Assembly (NCBI GenBank): GCA_034401795.1
Contig: CM067373.1
Span: forward strand, 42,609,142 to 42,673,141
Length of the DNA stretch: 64,000 bases
Direction: 5' to 3'
Source of the DNA: Chaetoderma sp. LZ-2023a
Taxonomy: Eukaryota > Mollusca > Caudofoveata > Chaetodermatida > Chaetodermatidae
The position numbers and the translations under genes were made by a program. Positions 48,391 through 60,510 of this stretch are shown here, piece after piece (position 1 is the stretch's first letter; the number at the start of each line of letters is the position of its first letter). The notes beneath the pieces were generated by a model that worked only from the letters and a program-made list of their open reading frames with translations, had not been told where the DNA came from and searched no databases.

Positions 48391-48818
48391 GCATGTAGCA
48401 GTAGCAGCAGCAGCAATTTCTTTATACTTATGACACACCATTCACCGTCGTGTCTGTATTATTGCATTATCTTTGTCGTTTCTGTGTTGCACGTATCAGT
48501 TCTGTGTGTAAGGTCGCCAGGCTAAACGGCGCGTTGAATGAATAGGATAGGCTGCAGCCATATAGCGCTGACTCATTGATTCCTATCATACATTATTTGA
48601 CAGGTAAACTAGGGAGGACTGATTAGACAAAGTCACGTGGTTAAAACTGAAGCTTCCACATATCACCCAGTGACGGTTTTAAGTGGTCTTATCCTGTCTA
48701 ACATAAACCACTTCCGGACGATAATGGTCAGAAAAGACTCATTGTTGTTGACATATGGAGAATAATCGAAGTCTGTTTATAACGTATCGATAACTTGCTA
48801 ACTTGCGGGTAGATTACC

Positions 48819-48822
48819 GTCG

Positions 48823-48918
<96 letters not shown>

Positions 48919-48920
48919 TG
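48819..48920. repeat. (GCGT)n microsatellite
   Basis: About 25 GCGT units. The same tetranucleotide forms one arm of the cruciform at 40.5 kb. Confidence 0.95.
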
Positions 48921-49798
48921 TACGCGTTCATGCTTGTCATACGCAGGTATGTAGTTAAGTTAATCAATCAGAGCCCCTCTGTTTTTGTCACATTGCAAAA
49001 TATAAAAAGATTTCGGATTTTCCGGATTTCTCTCGAATCACGTCCAAAGTTGTGGAATTCTAGTGTACTGTCACACCCTTTCGTGTGTTAAGATTTGATC
49101 CAAACTTGACTAGTAGTTTCCGAGGTATCCATAGATCCAGAATTAGATCCGATCCCGATCTGAGTTCTTTAATCCGATCACGGATAAAGTCTGGAAATCC
49201 TCTTGCGCGGTAAGTTCCATCGTTGTGTTAAAATCTGAACCAAATCGGATGCGATTTTTAAATACAGCCCTCGCGCAGACAGACAGACGGACGTATAGTA
49301 AGTAGTGTGCAAGAACGGGATGCACATACGTATGCAGATGAGTGCGCAGGTGGAGGGATGGGCGTATGTATACATGTACGGATGGCAATCACGATGCGAC
49401 GGATAGACGGACGGACGAGCGAGCTGGACGGGGTGGGGGGGGGCGGAAGGGGAGGGGGTGGCGGATGGAGGGATGGATGGACGTGCAGATGAATGGACGA
49501 AACTGAATGAAATACTGTCTTCCCCTTATAGGGGTAGTGCAATAACAGAGATTGTCAACAAGGTAATAAGATATTATTGGCTTTTCTCTGCTATTAGTGG
49601 GAAAAATTACCTCCCTTAGCCCTATATGGGGAATGGCGGTTCCCAGCAACTGATTGTCGGCCTATCGAGAAACAGGTCTACGCCTTCTTCTTCCAACCCG
49701 TCTCCTTTCTACCGTGTGTCTAGTTTCGTCGCGATAGTGAGGATGCAAGCGTTATGCCGGCACGCTCAAAGATATGTAATTTAGACAAAGTAGATGTA
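48921..49798. other. Unassigned spacer with G-rich patches
   Basis: Small frames only. G-rich tract at 49430-49460. Confidence 0.4.
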
Positions 49799-49799
49799 G

Positions 49800-49945
49800 G
49801 CAAGATTCAAGATTATTTATTGCTATGATCATACACAAGGATACGGCAATTGACATATAACATTGTAACAACGTATAATACAAACGTATAAACAAATATC
49901 CAAATCTATATAAATATGTACACATAGGGCCTATAGGCCATTTTA
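49800..49945 (-). mobile_element. Probable LINE 3' tail, minus strand
   Basis: On the minus strand the end reads AATAAATAATCTTGAATCTTG, shown in part: AATAAATAATCTTGAATC. The AT-rich sequence behind it (ATACAAACG, ATAAATATGTAC) looks like a non-LTR 3' UTR. No coding part is attached. Confidence 0.4.
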
Positions 49946-50133
49946 TTTTGAATGCCCGTTAGTCTACACATCGTGGTGACTTAGTTTGAAATAAGTATTT
50001 TCATTGCTCATAAATTAATTCAACTCTATGACGTCACACCTCATCTACTAACCAGTTTTACACATTTCTGCGCTTTTTCAATAATAACTTATTAATTATT
50101 TCACAAAATATTCACAGACCCGTTTTTTCTCTG

Positions 50134-50261
50134 TATATAAAATGACGCCTCGAAGCAGCATTTCAAGCTATATCGCTATGCACTCTGTAGTTACACGCGG
50201 ATACGACACGGTGTATAGCGAGCCTTGTGCTGCTTAGCGTGCACACAATTTGACAGTAAGT
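50134..50261 (+). promoter_or_regulatory. Candidate TATA promoter with a non-coding first exon
   Basis: TATATAAAA (50134-50142) is followed about 25-30 bp later by CATTTCAAG, a possible start region. A good splice donor ACAGTAAGT (GTAAGT at 50256-50261) follows. The arrangement fits a short untranslated first exon. No coding exon or repeat copy was recognised nearby. Confidence 0.3.
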
Positions 50262-50454
50262 AGACGCTCTGCATTCAGTCAAACTGTTTTCAAATTGGTC
50301 ATCACACTAGATTGGGCTCGTTTGAAACAGACTGCTGCGCATTCCGGAGTAAATACATTATTACGTGTGTGACCATCCATTGCATGTTTGTGTTACTTAA
50401 ACGCATGGATCAAAATTAATAAGACAGAGAGCCCCTGGCAAACGTCGGGGTGTG

Positions 50455-50655
50455 TGGGGGGGGGGGGGTGGGGGGTTAGGTGGGTGAGTTGGGCGTGGGA
50501 TGGTAAGTGGATGGAGGGTACGACCATTATCTTCTTGGAACAATCACGTATTCTAAACTTCTGAAACCGATAAATTGCATTTTGCGTTTGTGTGAGTTTG
50601 GGGATGTGTGGGTGCGTGGTTTGGGCGGTGGTGGGGTGGGTGGGGGGGGGGGGGG
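50455..50655 (+). other. G-rich tracts
   Basis: Two G-rich blocks (50455-50500 and 50620-50655), each with a run of 10 or more G. Confidence 0.75.
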
Positions 50656-50734
50656 TTGTTGTCTAGCTCCATAGTGGTGAGAGACTGGCATTTGGTAGAG
50701 TTGATCACGCTACGTTCCATGTCGCTACGTATCT

Positions 50735-51460
50735 AGATGTGGAACACTATCAATGACGTAACCATCTTACTGACCACACATAGCTGGTCACTATCAATGA
50801 AGTATCCATCTTACTGACCACACATAGCTGCTCACTATCAATGAAGTATCCATCTTACTGACCACACATAGCTGCTCACTATCACGTGCCCATCTTACCG
50901 TCCAGTGAGCGCGATGCATGGCCACTGGTCAGAAGGATGGACCACACTTACCTGGTCAATATCTTACTGACCACACATACTTGGTCACTATCAATGACGT
51001 GTTCATCTTACTGACCACACATAGCTGGTCATTATCAATGACCTGTGCATCTTACTGACCACACATAGTTGATCATTATCAATGACGTGCCCATACAGTG
51101 CTGGCCATTATCAATGACGTGCCCATCTTACTGACCATACACAGCTTAATTGTTATTGTCAATGACGTGTCCATTTTACTGACCACCAATAGCTGGTCAT
51201 TATCAATGATGTGCCCATACATTGCTGGTCATTATCAATGACGTGTCTATCTTACTGACCACACAGCTGGTCATTATCATTGACGTGTCAATACCTAGCT
51301 GGCCACCATCAATGACGTGTCCATATTACTGACCATACATAGCTGGTCATTATCAATGGCGTGCCCATATTACTGACCATACATAGCTGCTCACTGTCAC
51401 TGAAGTGTCCATGTTACTGACCACACACAGCTTGTCACCATCAATGACGTGCCCACCTGA
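50735..51460. repeat. 44-bp minisatellite, about 16 diverged copies
   Basis: Unit blocks are CATCTTACTGACCACACATA, GCTGGTCACTATCAATGACG and TGTC. Units vary in length. Many units end in AATGACGTG, which carries a CRE half-site. Confidence 0.9.
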
Positions 51461-51579
51461 TGACGTACATTTATGTGCGGGAAGCTTGACATAACGTTAG
51501 TCTTAAAGACTAATATTGTCACTCCTGTTATGGTTGTTTTATAATGCTGAATTAAACCCACCTCTCATAAAGAACTATC

Positions 51580-52890
51580 TGCGCATAAATCCACAAGCGC
51601 ATGACTGCACAAGTGCATGACTCCCCAAGTGCATGACTCCACAAGCACATGACTACACCTGTGCATGACTCCACCTGTGAATGACTCCACATGCGCATGA
51701 CTCCACAAGCAGATGACTCCACCTGCACATGACTCCACAACCGCATGAATCCACAACCGCATGAATCCACCTGCGCATGACTCCACAAGCGTGTGAGTCC
51801 ACAACCGCACGAATCCACCTGCGCATGAGTCCACCTGCACATAACTCCACAAGCGTGTGACTCCACCTGCACATGACTCCACAACGCATGAATCCACCTG
51901 TGCATGACACCACAAGCGCATGACTCCCCAAGGGCATGAATCCACATGTGCATGATACCACAAGCTCATGAATCCACCTGCGCATGACTCAACCTGTGAA
52001 TGAGTCCACCTGCACATGAGTCCACCTGCACATAACTCCACAAGCGTGTGACTCCACAAGTGCATGACTCCACCTGCGCATGACTCCACAAGCGCATGAC
52101 TCCACCTGCGCATGACTCAAAAAGCTCAGGACTCCCCAAGCTCATGACTCCACAGGCTCATAACTCCACCTGTGCATGATTCCACCTGCGCATGACTCCA
52201 CATGTACATGACTCCACCTGCGCATGACTCCACCTGCGCATGCCTCCATAGGCACACGACTCCACATGTGCATGACCCCACCTGTGCATGATTCCACCTG
52301 CGCATGACTCCATAAAGCACATGACTCCACCTGCGCATGACTCCACAAGTGCATGCCTCCACAAGCACATGTCTCCACTTGTGCATGACTCAACCCGTGC
52401 ATGACTCCACAAGTGCATGACTCCACACGTGCATGCCTCCACTTGTGCACGACTCCACCTGCGCATGACTCCACAAGCGCACGACTCCACCTGCACATTT
52501 CTCCACATGTGCATGACTCCACAAGTGCATTACTCCACAAGCGCAGGACTCCACAAGCGCATGACTCCACCTGCGCATGACTCCACAAGCGCACGACTCC
52601 ACCTGCACATTTCTCCACATGCGCATGACTCCACAAGTGCATTACTCCACAAGCGCAGGACTCCACAAGCGCATGACTCCACCTGCGCATGACTCCACAA
52701 GCGCACGACTCCACCTGCGCATCACTCCACAAGCGCACGACTCCACATGTGCATGACTCCACCTGCACATTTCTCCACATGCGCATGACTCCACAAGTAC
52801 ATTACTTCACAAGCGCACGACTCCACAAGTGAATGACTCCACAAGCGCTGGACTCCACAAGCGCACGACTCCACAAGCGCATAGACCCCT
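51580..52890. repeat. 16-bp minisatellite, about 80 copies
   Basis: Units ATGACTCCACAAGCGC and ATGACTCCACCTGCGC in mixed order. Because 16 is not a multiple of three and the minus strand lacks stops, all three minus frames stay open and show a 16-residue repeat (VESCAGGVMHLWSHA-type). These are not genes. Confidence 0.95.
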
Positions 52891-52894
52891 AAGC

Positions 52895-53600
52895 CATATT
52901 CTGCATATTTTGAAATTAATATTCACGAGTGATATTTTGCTTAGATTTACAGATCCTAAGTGTTTTCTTATTTTCGTGGCAATAATTATGTGTTTTATAT
53001 GGATTAAGTCTCAAAGTACATATCATACATAGTATGCTTACCGCGCGGCGCACCTGCACAGCGTGCGTACCCGCGCTAGTGCGTGTGTGCGTTTTCTCAA
53101 ATGCAGTAGGGCAAACTGTATATATTAACATATCATTATCTCAGTTAAATCGCCTTCAGGATACGATCTGTAGTTTCAGTTACTTGTTTACGACAGAAGC
53201 TGAATAGGGCCGCGTTTACATGCTTCTGTAGTCTGAAGATCGTTATTGTAATTTTGCTGTATTTGCGGTTTTAAATTTCTTTTCATAGATATGCCATAAT
53301 TCGCTTGAGGGTGAAATGGGTCTGTGTACCGGTCTACACGCACGGATAGGCCTGAAGATTGGATTATGTTGAATGACAACAGACTACGCAAGTGAAAAAG
53401 CATATTATCAAATAGCCACAGCCGTTTTAAAAATGGAATAAAGTGAAAATAAAGAACAAACCGTTCTACTTTGAAAGTCTGTTTTGAAAAGTAAACATCA
53501 CGTGTTTAACCATTAAGCCAGATAAAATTATAATAGCTGGTTAGAAATATAGGCTATTTACAGACCTATTTTGAGAAAATTTAACTGCAGTTGAATTATT
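52895..53600. other. Unassigned spacer
   Basis: AT-rich. A family B fragment (TTTTGAGAAAATTTAA) lies near 53568. Confidence 0.4.
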
Positions 53601-53622
53601 GTCAAGATCTAGTAGGGAAAAG

Positions 53623-53847
53623 TGGGGCAAAACGGTCCACGAAAACGCTAACGCTTCTATTTCTTGATGTTTCAAACTTATGCTTTTTCAAATTATCGTT
53701 AATCACACTCCAGACTGGGTGCTATACGGGAAGAACTGAAATAGAGTTCGAAGAAACATACTTTTGACAAAAATACAAAATTATTTTATGAAAAATGTCC
53801 CGTTTTACCTGGGGCAAAATGGGGCAGGGTGTGTCAGTTTTACCCCA
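53623..53847. mobile_element. Possible 225-bp MITE with TGGGGCAAAAC ends
   Basis: The left end TGGGGCAAAACGG (53623-53635) and the right end CAGTTTTACCCCA (53835-53847) are inverted copies with small mismatches. A further GGGGCAAAATGGGGC lies inside near 53813. Flanks GGGAAAA and GAGAAAA might be a degraded target duplication. Confidence 0.5.
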
Positions 53848-53860
53848 GTGAGAAAACAAA

Positions 53861-53862
<2 letters not shown>

Positions 53863-53939
<77 letters not shown>

Positions 53940-53940
53940 T
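53863..53940. repeat. (TAG)n microsatellite, SINE tail on the minus strand
   Basis: About 26 TAG units, which is (CTA)n on the minus strand. They directly follow a minus-strand SINE ending in GAATTGTCAAAAACTAC. Confidence 0.95.
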
Positions 53941-54605
53941 TTTGACAATTCTGCGGCACCTATCGCCTAGTGTTTGGGAGCCGAGTAGCCTACCCACTGA
54001 CCCACCATCCAGAGGACAAAACCCCTTTCACCGGACCAGCTTTCAACTACAAGACTCACAACCACACGTGCACATTCCAGACTTGCCATATCTTTAGGCA
54101 CTCGCATGTATGTAGTTCTTATTATTGTCACGCATTAGTTCTCGGAACCCTGTCATTGACGACGCACTGGCATTAGGATATAGCACCGTCATCATTGGAA
54201 TGTAATTTTTACATTTTTCAATTTTCGACCTGAGCGAGGTTCGAACCCAGGCAATTCTGCGGCACCTATCGCTTAGCGTTTGGGAGCCGAGTAGCCTACC
54301 CACTGACCCACCATCCAGAGGACAAAACCCCTTTCACCGGACCAGCTTTCAACTACAAGACTCACAACCACACGTGTACATTCCAGACTTGCCATATCTT
54401 TAGGCACTCGCATGTATGTAGTTCTTATTATTGTCACGCATTAGTTCTCGGAACCCTGTCATTGACGACGCACTGGCACTAGGATATAGCACCGTCATCA
54501 TTGGAATGAGGTTCGAAACCAGACAACCCACTGGCCCACCATCCAGAGGACAACAACTCTTTAACCGGACCAGCTTTCAACTACCCGACTCACAACCGCA
54601 CGAAT
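53941..54605 (-). mobile_element. Cluster of three tandem SINE units, minus strand
   Basis: The head block CCCACCATCCAGAGGA (plus-strand text) recurs at about 54001, 54307 and 54535. The middle unit is complete. On the minus strand it has box A-like GGGTCAGTGGGTAGG, CTCGGCTCCCA, box B GGGTTCGAACC (54238-54248), AATTACATTCCAATGATG, a CAGTGCGTCGTCAATGAC core and GACAATAATAAGAAC. A TTGAAAGCTGGTCCGGTG block then runs into the next head. The 54.5-kb unit has an internal deletion, and the 53.95-kb unit jumps from head to tail. Confidence 0.85.
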
Positions 54606-54609
54606 TTCT

Positions 54610-54685
54610 GGTAGTGTACGTATATAGTTAGTTACCTGGTGGTGTACGTGTATAGTTAGTTACCTGGTGGTGTATGTGTATGGCA
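54610..54685. repeat. 28-bp tandem repeat, about 3 copies
   Basis: Unit blocks GTGTACGTGTATAG and TTAGTTACCTGGTG. Confidence 0.8.
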
Positions 54686-54989
54686 TATAACCTATTTTAT
54701 GACACTGATAACGTATTAATACGCCTTTCCCGGATTGACATATTTTGGGAAAATACCTTCCCCACAATGCATCGCTCGCAGCACTTCTGGCTGGTAAATC
54801 AGCTAGGCGACGCTGGAACAGTATTATTATGTTATTAGGTTAAGATACAACGCAATTGAACCCTCGAATTTGTTCAAGAAATTTCAATTTTCTCATGGAA
54901 AATGTCCATTTGCAGACCAAGAGACTATTTTAGAAAATTTAAGATATGTGTGATAAAGGGTTAAGCTGTTTCTGTGAAGAAGTAGAATC

Positions 54990-57310
54990 CTTATATTACT
55001 GACGTCATACATCATTGGACCCTAATATTACTGACGTCATACATCATTGGATCCTTATATTACTGACGTCATACATCATTGGACCCTAATATTACTGACG
55101 TCATACATCATTGGACCCTAATATTACTGACGTCATACATCATTGGATCCTTATATTACTGACGTCATACATCATTGGACCCTAATATTACTGACGTCAT
55201 ATATCATTGGATCCTTATATTACTGACGTCATACATCATTGGACCCTAATATTACTGACGTCATACATCATTGGACCCTAATATTACTGACGTCATACAT
55301 CATTGGACCCTAATATTACTGACGTCATACATCATTGGATCCTAATATTACTGACGTCATACATCATTGGACCCTAATATTACTGACGTCATACATCATT
55401 GGATCCTAATATTACTGACGTCATACATCATTGGACCCTAATATTACTGACGTCATACATCATTGGACCCTAATATTACTGACGTCATACATCATTGGAT
55501 CCTAATATTACTGACGTCATACATCATTGGACCCTAATATTACTGACGTCATACATCATTGGATCCTAATATTACTGACGTCATACATCATTGGATCCTA
55601 ATATTACTGACGTCATACATCATTGGACCCTAATATTACTGACGTCATACATCATTGGATCCTAATATTACTGACGTCATACATCATTGGACCCTAATAT
55701 TACTGACGTCATACATCATTGGATCCTAATATTACTGACGTCATACATCATTGGACCCTAATATTACTGACGTCATACATCATTGGATCCTAATATTACT
55801 GACGTCATACATCATTGGACCCTAATATTACTGACGTCATACATCATTGGACCCTAATATTACTGACGTCATAAATTATTGGACCTAATATTACTGACGT
55901 CATACATCATCGGATCCTAATATTATTGACGTCATACATCATCGGATCCTAATATCACTGACGTCATACATATTACTGACGTCAGACATCATCGGATCCT
56001 AATATTACTGACGTCATACATCATTGGATCCAAATATTACTGACGTCATACATATTACTGACGTCAGACATCATCGGATCCTAATATTACTGACGTCAGA
56101 GATCATCGGATCCTAATATTACCGACGTCATACATCATCGGATCCTAATATTACTGACGTAATACATCATCGGATCCTAATATTACTGACGTCATACATC
56201 ATAGGAGCTTAATATTACTGACGTCATCGGATCCTAATATTACTGACGTCATACATCATTGGATCCTAATATTACTGACGTCATACATCATCGGATTCTA
56301 ATATTACTGACGTAATACATCATCGGATCCTAATATTACTGACGTAATATATAATCGGATCCTAATATTACTGACGTCATACATCATCGGATCCTAATAT
56401 TACTGACGTCATACATCATCGGATTCTAATATTACAGATGTAATACATCATCGGACCCTCATATTACTGACGTCATACATCATTGGATCCTAATATTACT
56501 GACGTCATACATCATCGGATCCTAATATTACTGACGTCATACATCATATATTACTGACGCCATACATCATTGGATCCTAATATTACTGACGTCATACACC
56601 ATTGGATCCTAATATTACTGACGTCATACATCATTGGAACCTAATATTACTGACGTCATATATCATTGGATTCTAATGTTACTGACGTCATATATCGTTG
56701 GATCTTAATATTACTGACGTCATACATCATTGGATTCTAATATTACTGACGTCATACATCATTGGATCCTAATATTACTGACGTCATATATCATTGGATT
56801 CTAATATTACTGACGTCATATATCATTGGACCTTAATATTACTGACGTCATACATCATTGGATTCTAATATTACTGACGTCATACATCATTGAATCCTAA
56901 TATTACTGACGGCATACATCATTGGATTCTAATATTACTGACGTCATATATCATTGGATCCAAATATTACTGACACCATGCATCATTGGATCCTAATATT
57001 ACTGACGTCATACATCATTGGATCCTAATATTACTGACGTCATACATTATTGGATTCTATTATTACTGACGTCATACATCATTGGATCCTAATATTACTG
57101 ACGTCATACATCATTGGATTCTAATATTACTGACGTCATACATCATTGGATCCTAATATTACTGACGTCTTACATCATTGGATTCTGATATTACTGACGT
57201 CATACATCAATGGATTCTAATATTACAGACGTCATATATCATTGGATCCAAATATTACTGACGCCATACATCATTTGCTCCTAATATTACTGTCGTCATA
57301 CATGATTGTG
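54990..57310. repeat. 32-bp satellite with CRE octamers, about 70 copies
   Basis: Unit blocks are TGACGTCATACATCATTGGA and TCCTAATATTAC (or CCCTAATATTAC). Most units carry the full palindromic CRE TGACGTCA. The left third is very uniform. From about 55880 variants rise (TGACGTAA, TGACGTCAG, units with missing blocks). Confidence 0.97.
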
Positions 57311-57560
57311 TCTCATGGTGATTTAACTGTCGTGGGATATTGAGATATGGCGTGATATGTGGTGATGCTGCTTCTTCTTTATTTAGTGATCCTGGCGGAG
57401 GTTTCACGCAACAGTCAGTGAAGTTTCCACTGTAACTAATGCGCAGTACCTAGCAGAACATTAACTTTAACATTAACTTCAAATTTATACTATGTAATAT
57501 AAGCACTTAATTTGATAACAGAGCCATCAACCTTAATTCGTGGATGTCATCTTATACGTG

Positions 57561-57604
<44 letters not shown>

Positions 57605-57821
57605 TGGGCGAGTGCGTGAGAGTGTGCGTGTGCGTGTGCGTGTGCGTATTGTATATATCATGTATATTTTACTTATTGTCAACTGTATATCGTATGTACT
57701 ATCTATTCGTACTGCGTGTATTGTAATCTGTATAATGTCTGTGTAACCTTCATGTTTGGATATATCTTCGTGTAAAAGATTTTGTGCCAATAAATAATAA
57801 TAATAATAATAATAAATATCA
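57311..57821 (+). mobile_element. Probable LINE 3' end splitting the 32-bp array
   Basis: About 510 bp of non-array DNA sits inside the array. It ends CCAATAAATAATAATAATAA, a typical LINE polyadenylation-like 3' tail of AAT repeats. It also holds a GT/GCGT run (57560-57650). The array resumes at once after the tail. No coding part was recognised. Confidence 0.55.
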
Positions 57822-59040
57822 TTGTGTTCTAATATTACTGACGTCATATATCATTGTGTTCTAATATTCCTGACATCATATGTTATTGTGTTCTAATATT
57901 ACTGACGTCATATATCATTGTGCCCTAATATTAATGACATCATATGTTATTGTGTTCTAATATTACTGACGTCATACATCATTGTGTCCTAATATTACTG
58001 ACATCATACATCATTGTGTCCTAATATTACTGACATCATATATCATTGTGTTCTAATATTACTGACATCATATATCATTGTGTTCTAATATTACTGACAT
58101 CATACATCATTGTGTCCTAATATTACTGACATCATATATCATTGTGTTCTAATATTACTGACATCATATATCATTGTGTTCTAATATTACTGACGTCATA
58201 TATCATTGCGTTCTAATATTACTGACATCATACATCATTGTTTCCTAATATTACTGACATCATATATCATTGTGTTCTAATATTACTGACATCATATATC
58301 ATTGTGTCCTAATATTACTGACATCATATATCATTGTGTTCTAATATTACTGATACCATATATCATTGTGTTCTAATATTACTGACATCATATATCATTG
58401 TGTTCTAATATTACTGACATCATATATCATTGTGTCCTAATATTACTGACATCATATATCATTGTGTTCTAATATTACTGACATCATATATCATTGTGTT
58501 CTAATATTACTCACATCATATATCATTGTGTTCTAATATTACTGACATCATACATCATTGTGTCCTAATATTACTGACATCATATAGCATTGTGTTCTAA
58601 TATTACTGACATCATATATCATTGTGTTCTAATATTACTGACACCATATATCATTGTGTTCTGATATTACTGACATCATATATCATTGTGTTCTAATATT
58701 ACTGACATCATATATCATTGTGTTCCAATATTACTGACCTCATATCATTGTGTTCTAATATTACTGACATCATACATCATTGTGTTCTAATATTACTGAC
58801 ATCATATATCATTGTGTTCTAATATTACTGACATCGTACATCATTGTGTTCTAATATTACTGACATCATATATCATTGTGTTCCAATATTACTGACATCA
58901 TATCATTGTGTTCTAATATTACTGACATCATACATCATTGTGTTCTAATATTACTGACATCATATATCATTGTGTTCTAATATTACTGACATCGTACATC
59001 ATTGTGTTCTAATATTACTGACGTTATATATCATTGGATA
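57822..59040. repeat. 32-bp satellite, second block with TGACATCA, about 38 copies
   Basis: Same unit as the first block. Most units have TGACATCA in place of TGACGTCA, TATATCATT for TACATCATT and TGTGTTCTAATATT. The first unit after the insertion has TGACGTCA. Confidence 0.97.
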
Positions 59041-59048
59041 GCTCATCC

Positions 59049-59519
59049 AATGGACCTTTCCAGAGTAATGACGTCATGACCTTTCCAGAGTAATGACGTC
59101 ATATGACGTCATAATCAGCTAAGCGGCGTATAGGATGATGTCATAATCATTGCGTCTTAAACGATTTTATCATAGAGTTATCTATACTACCTCTATGGAT
59201 TTTATACGGACCGTCTTTAATTCTTAAAAGTCCGACACGTTGTAAGAATTGTATGCCCGCCCCTACTTTAATAAATATGCTGTTGAATATTTTGAAACTA
59301 ATTTGATTGGGCGCTGTTGCTGTCATAGGTAGCAACAGCACCCAGTCAAATTAGTTTCAAAATATTCAGCAGCTTACCTGTATAGTTTTCTGGAAATTGA
59401 TAGTCAGAAAGTTCAGAGATCGATCGATCCCAACACGAGCGAGGTGTGGGTGGAGCTTAGCTAGAGATGGGCGGGGCATAGCTAAAAATGGAACATAGCT
59501 AAAAATGGAAAGGTCCATT
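59049..59519 (+). mobile_element. MITE-A copy with both ends intact
   Basis: The best copy in the window. AATGGACCTTTCC (59049-59061) and GGAAAGGTCCATT (59507-59519) are exact inverted repeats. A 26-bp part of the left end (GACCTTTCCAGAGTAATGACGTCAT; shown as GACCTTTCC and AGTAATGACGTCAT) is duplicated in tandem. The hairpin core is 59280-59372. TGACGTCA occurs repeatedly in the first 70 bp. The element abuts the 32-bp CRE array. Confidence 0.9.
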
Positions 59520-60298
59520 TTCTAAACATTTTTGTAGTAGCAGTGCTATAACTTAGTGAGTGCCCTGGTGCAATTGAAAATCACGGAGGTCATGTGGAAC
59601 TAACCGGGCAGATGCCCTCGTGAGATTTGCCAATTTTTCGTGCTTAGGAAAAATATCAGTGCCTTGAATATTTATAAATCCATAGTTTGTTGATTTTTGT
59701 CTCATATCGTTGTGTAATACAAATGCAATTTCAGAATGCTGGTCATTGAATCTTGATACATAATGATAATAATGCAAGCTGTGTACCGATCTATTATATT
59801 ACATAGAATGCAGGCAGCCTATAAGTTCAATGAGCGCACTGTTTTAATTTTTAGCATGCCTTGACGGCATTCATCTCTAAATGTTACGTTACAGCACTGA
59901 GTAGTCGTTATATCTTTCTAAGATTTTGTCAAGCTAATTATAATTAAAAGTATGTCACATTGGCCGATTGATTTACTAAATCTATGGTGTATTTTATATA
60001 CCTAAATAACTCAGTGAAACTCATACAAAAAATAATAATAATCCATAAATGTCTAGAAAATTGGATGAGCTTTCTAATGGTGTATGACTTCAACAATATG
60101 GTGATTGTAGCTTAGCATAGCACTCTTAAATCGCGGTGTCATTTAACGAACTCAACGCGGGAAAGCTGCTCGTTTAGCAATTTATCAGCCAGCGTGTGGA
60201 ATGTGGAAAAGGTGTAGGCCGAAAAAAAAAATCACTTCTAGCTGAGCCCCGCCCACTTTGTACAGACACTTGAATAGATTGTAATGCTATAGAGCATG
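59520..60298. other. Unassigned spacer
   Basis: AT-rich without a recognised feature. GAGCCCCGCCCACTTTG at 60244-60260 resembles the MITE-A CCCCGCCCA block. Confidence 0.4.
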
Positions 60299-60508
60299 AA
60301 TGGACCTTTCCTGTTTTAGCTATGCCCCGCCCATATCTAGTTAAGTGTTGGGATCGATCGATCTCTGAACTCCCTGACTTTCAATTTCCAGAAAACTATA
60401 CAGATAAGCTGTCGAATATTTTGAAACTAATTTGACTGGGTGCTCTTGCTGCATATCAACGGCGCACGCACAGTCAAATTAATTACAAAATATCCAACAG
60501 CATCATTA
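60299..60508 (-). mobile_element. MITE-A copy, reverse orientation, truncated
   Basis: Starts AATGGACCTTTCC (60299-60311), then TTTAGCTATGCCCCGCCCAT, GATCGATCGATC, CAGAAAACTATACAGATAAG and the hairpin (about 60409-60500). It ends at the next repeat, so the other end is missing. Confidence 0.85.
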
Positions 60509-60510
60509 TT

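Noticed and set aside
51552..52786. Cys/His/Trp-rich repeat proteins of up to 214 codons
   Set aside because: A 16-bp array open in all three minus frames, so the peptides are the same text in each frame.
54990..59040. Centromeric or telomeric satellite
   Set aside because: Only about 4 kb, flanked by TE-rich unique DNA. No telomere hexamers such as TTAGGG runs.
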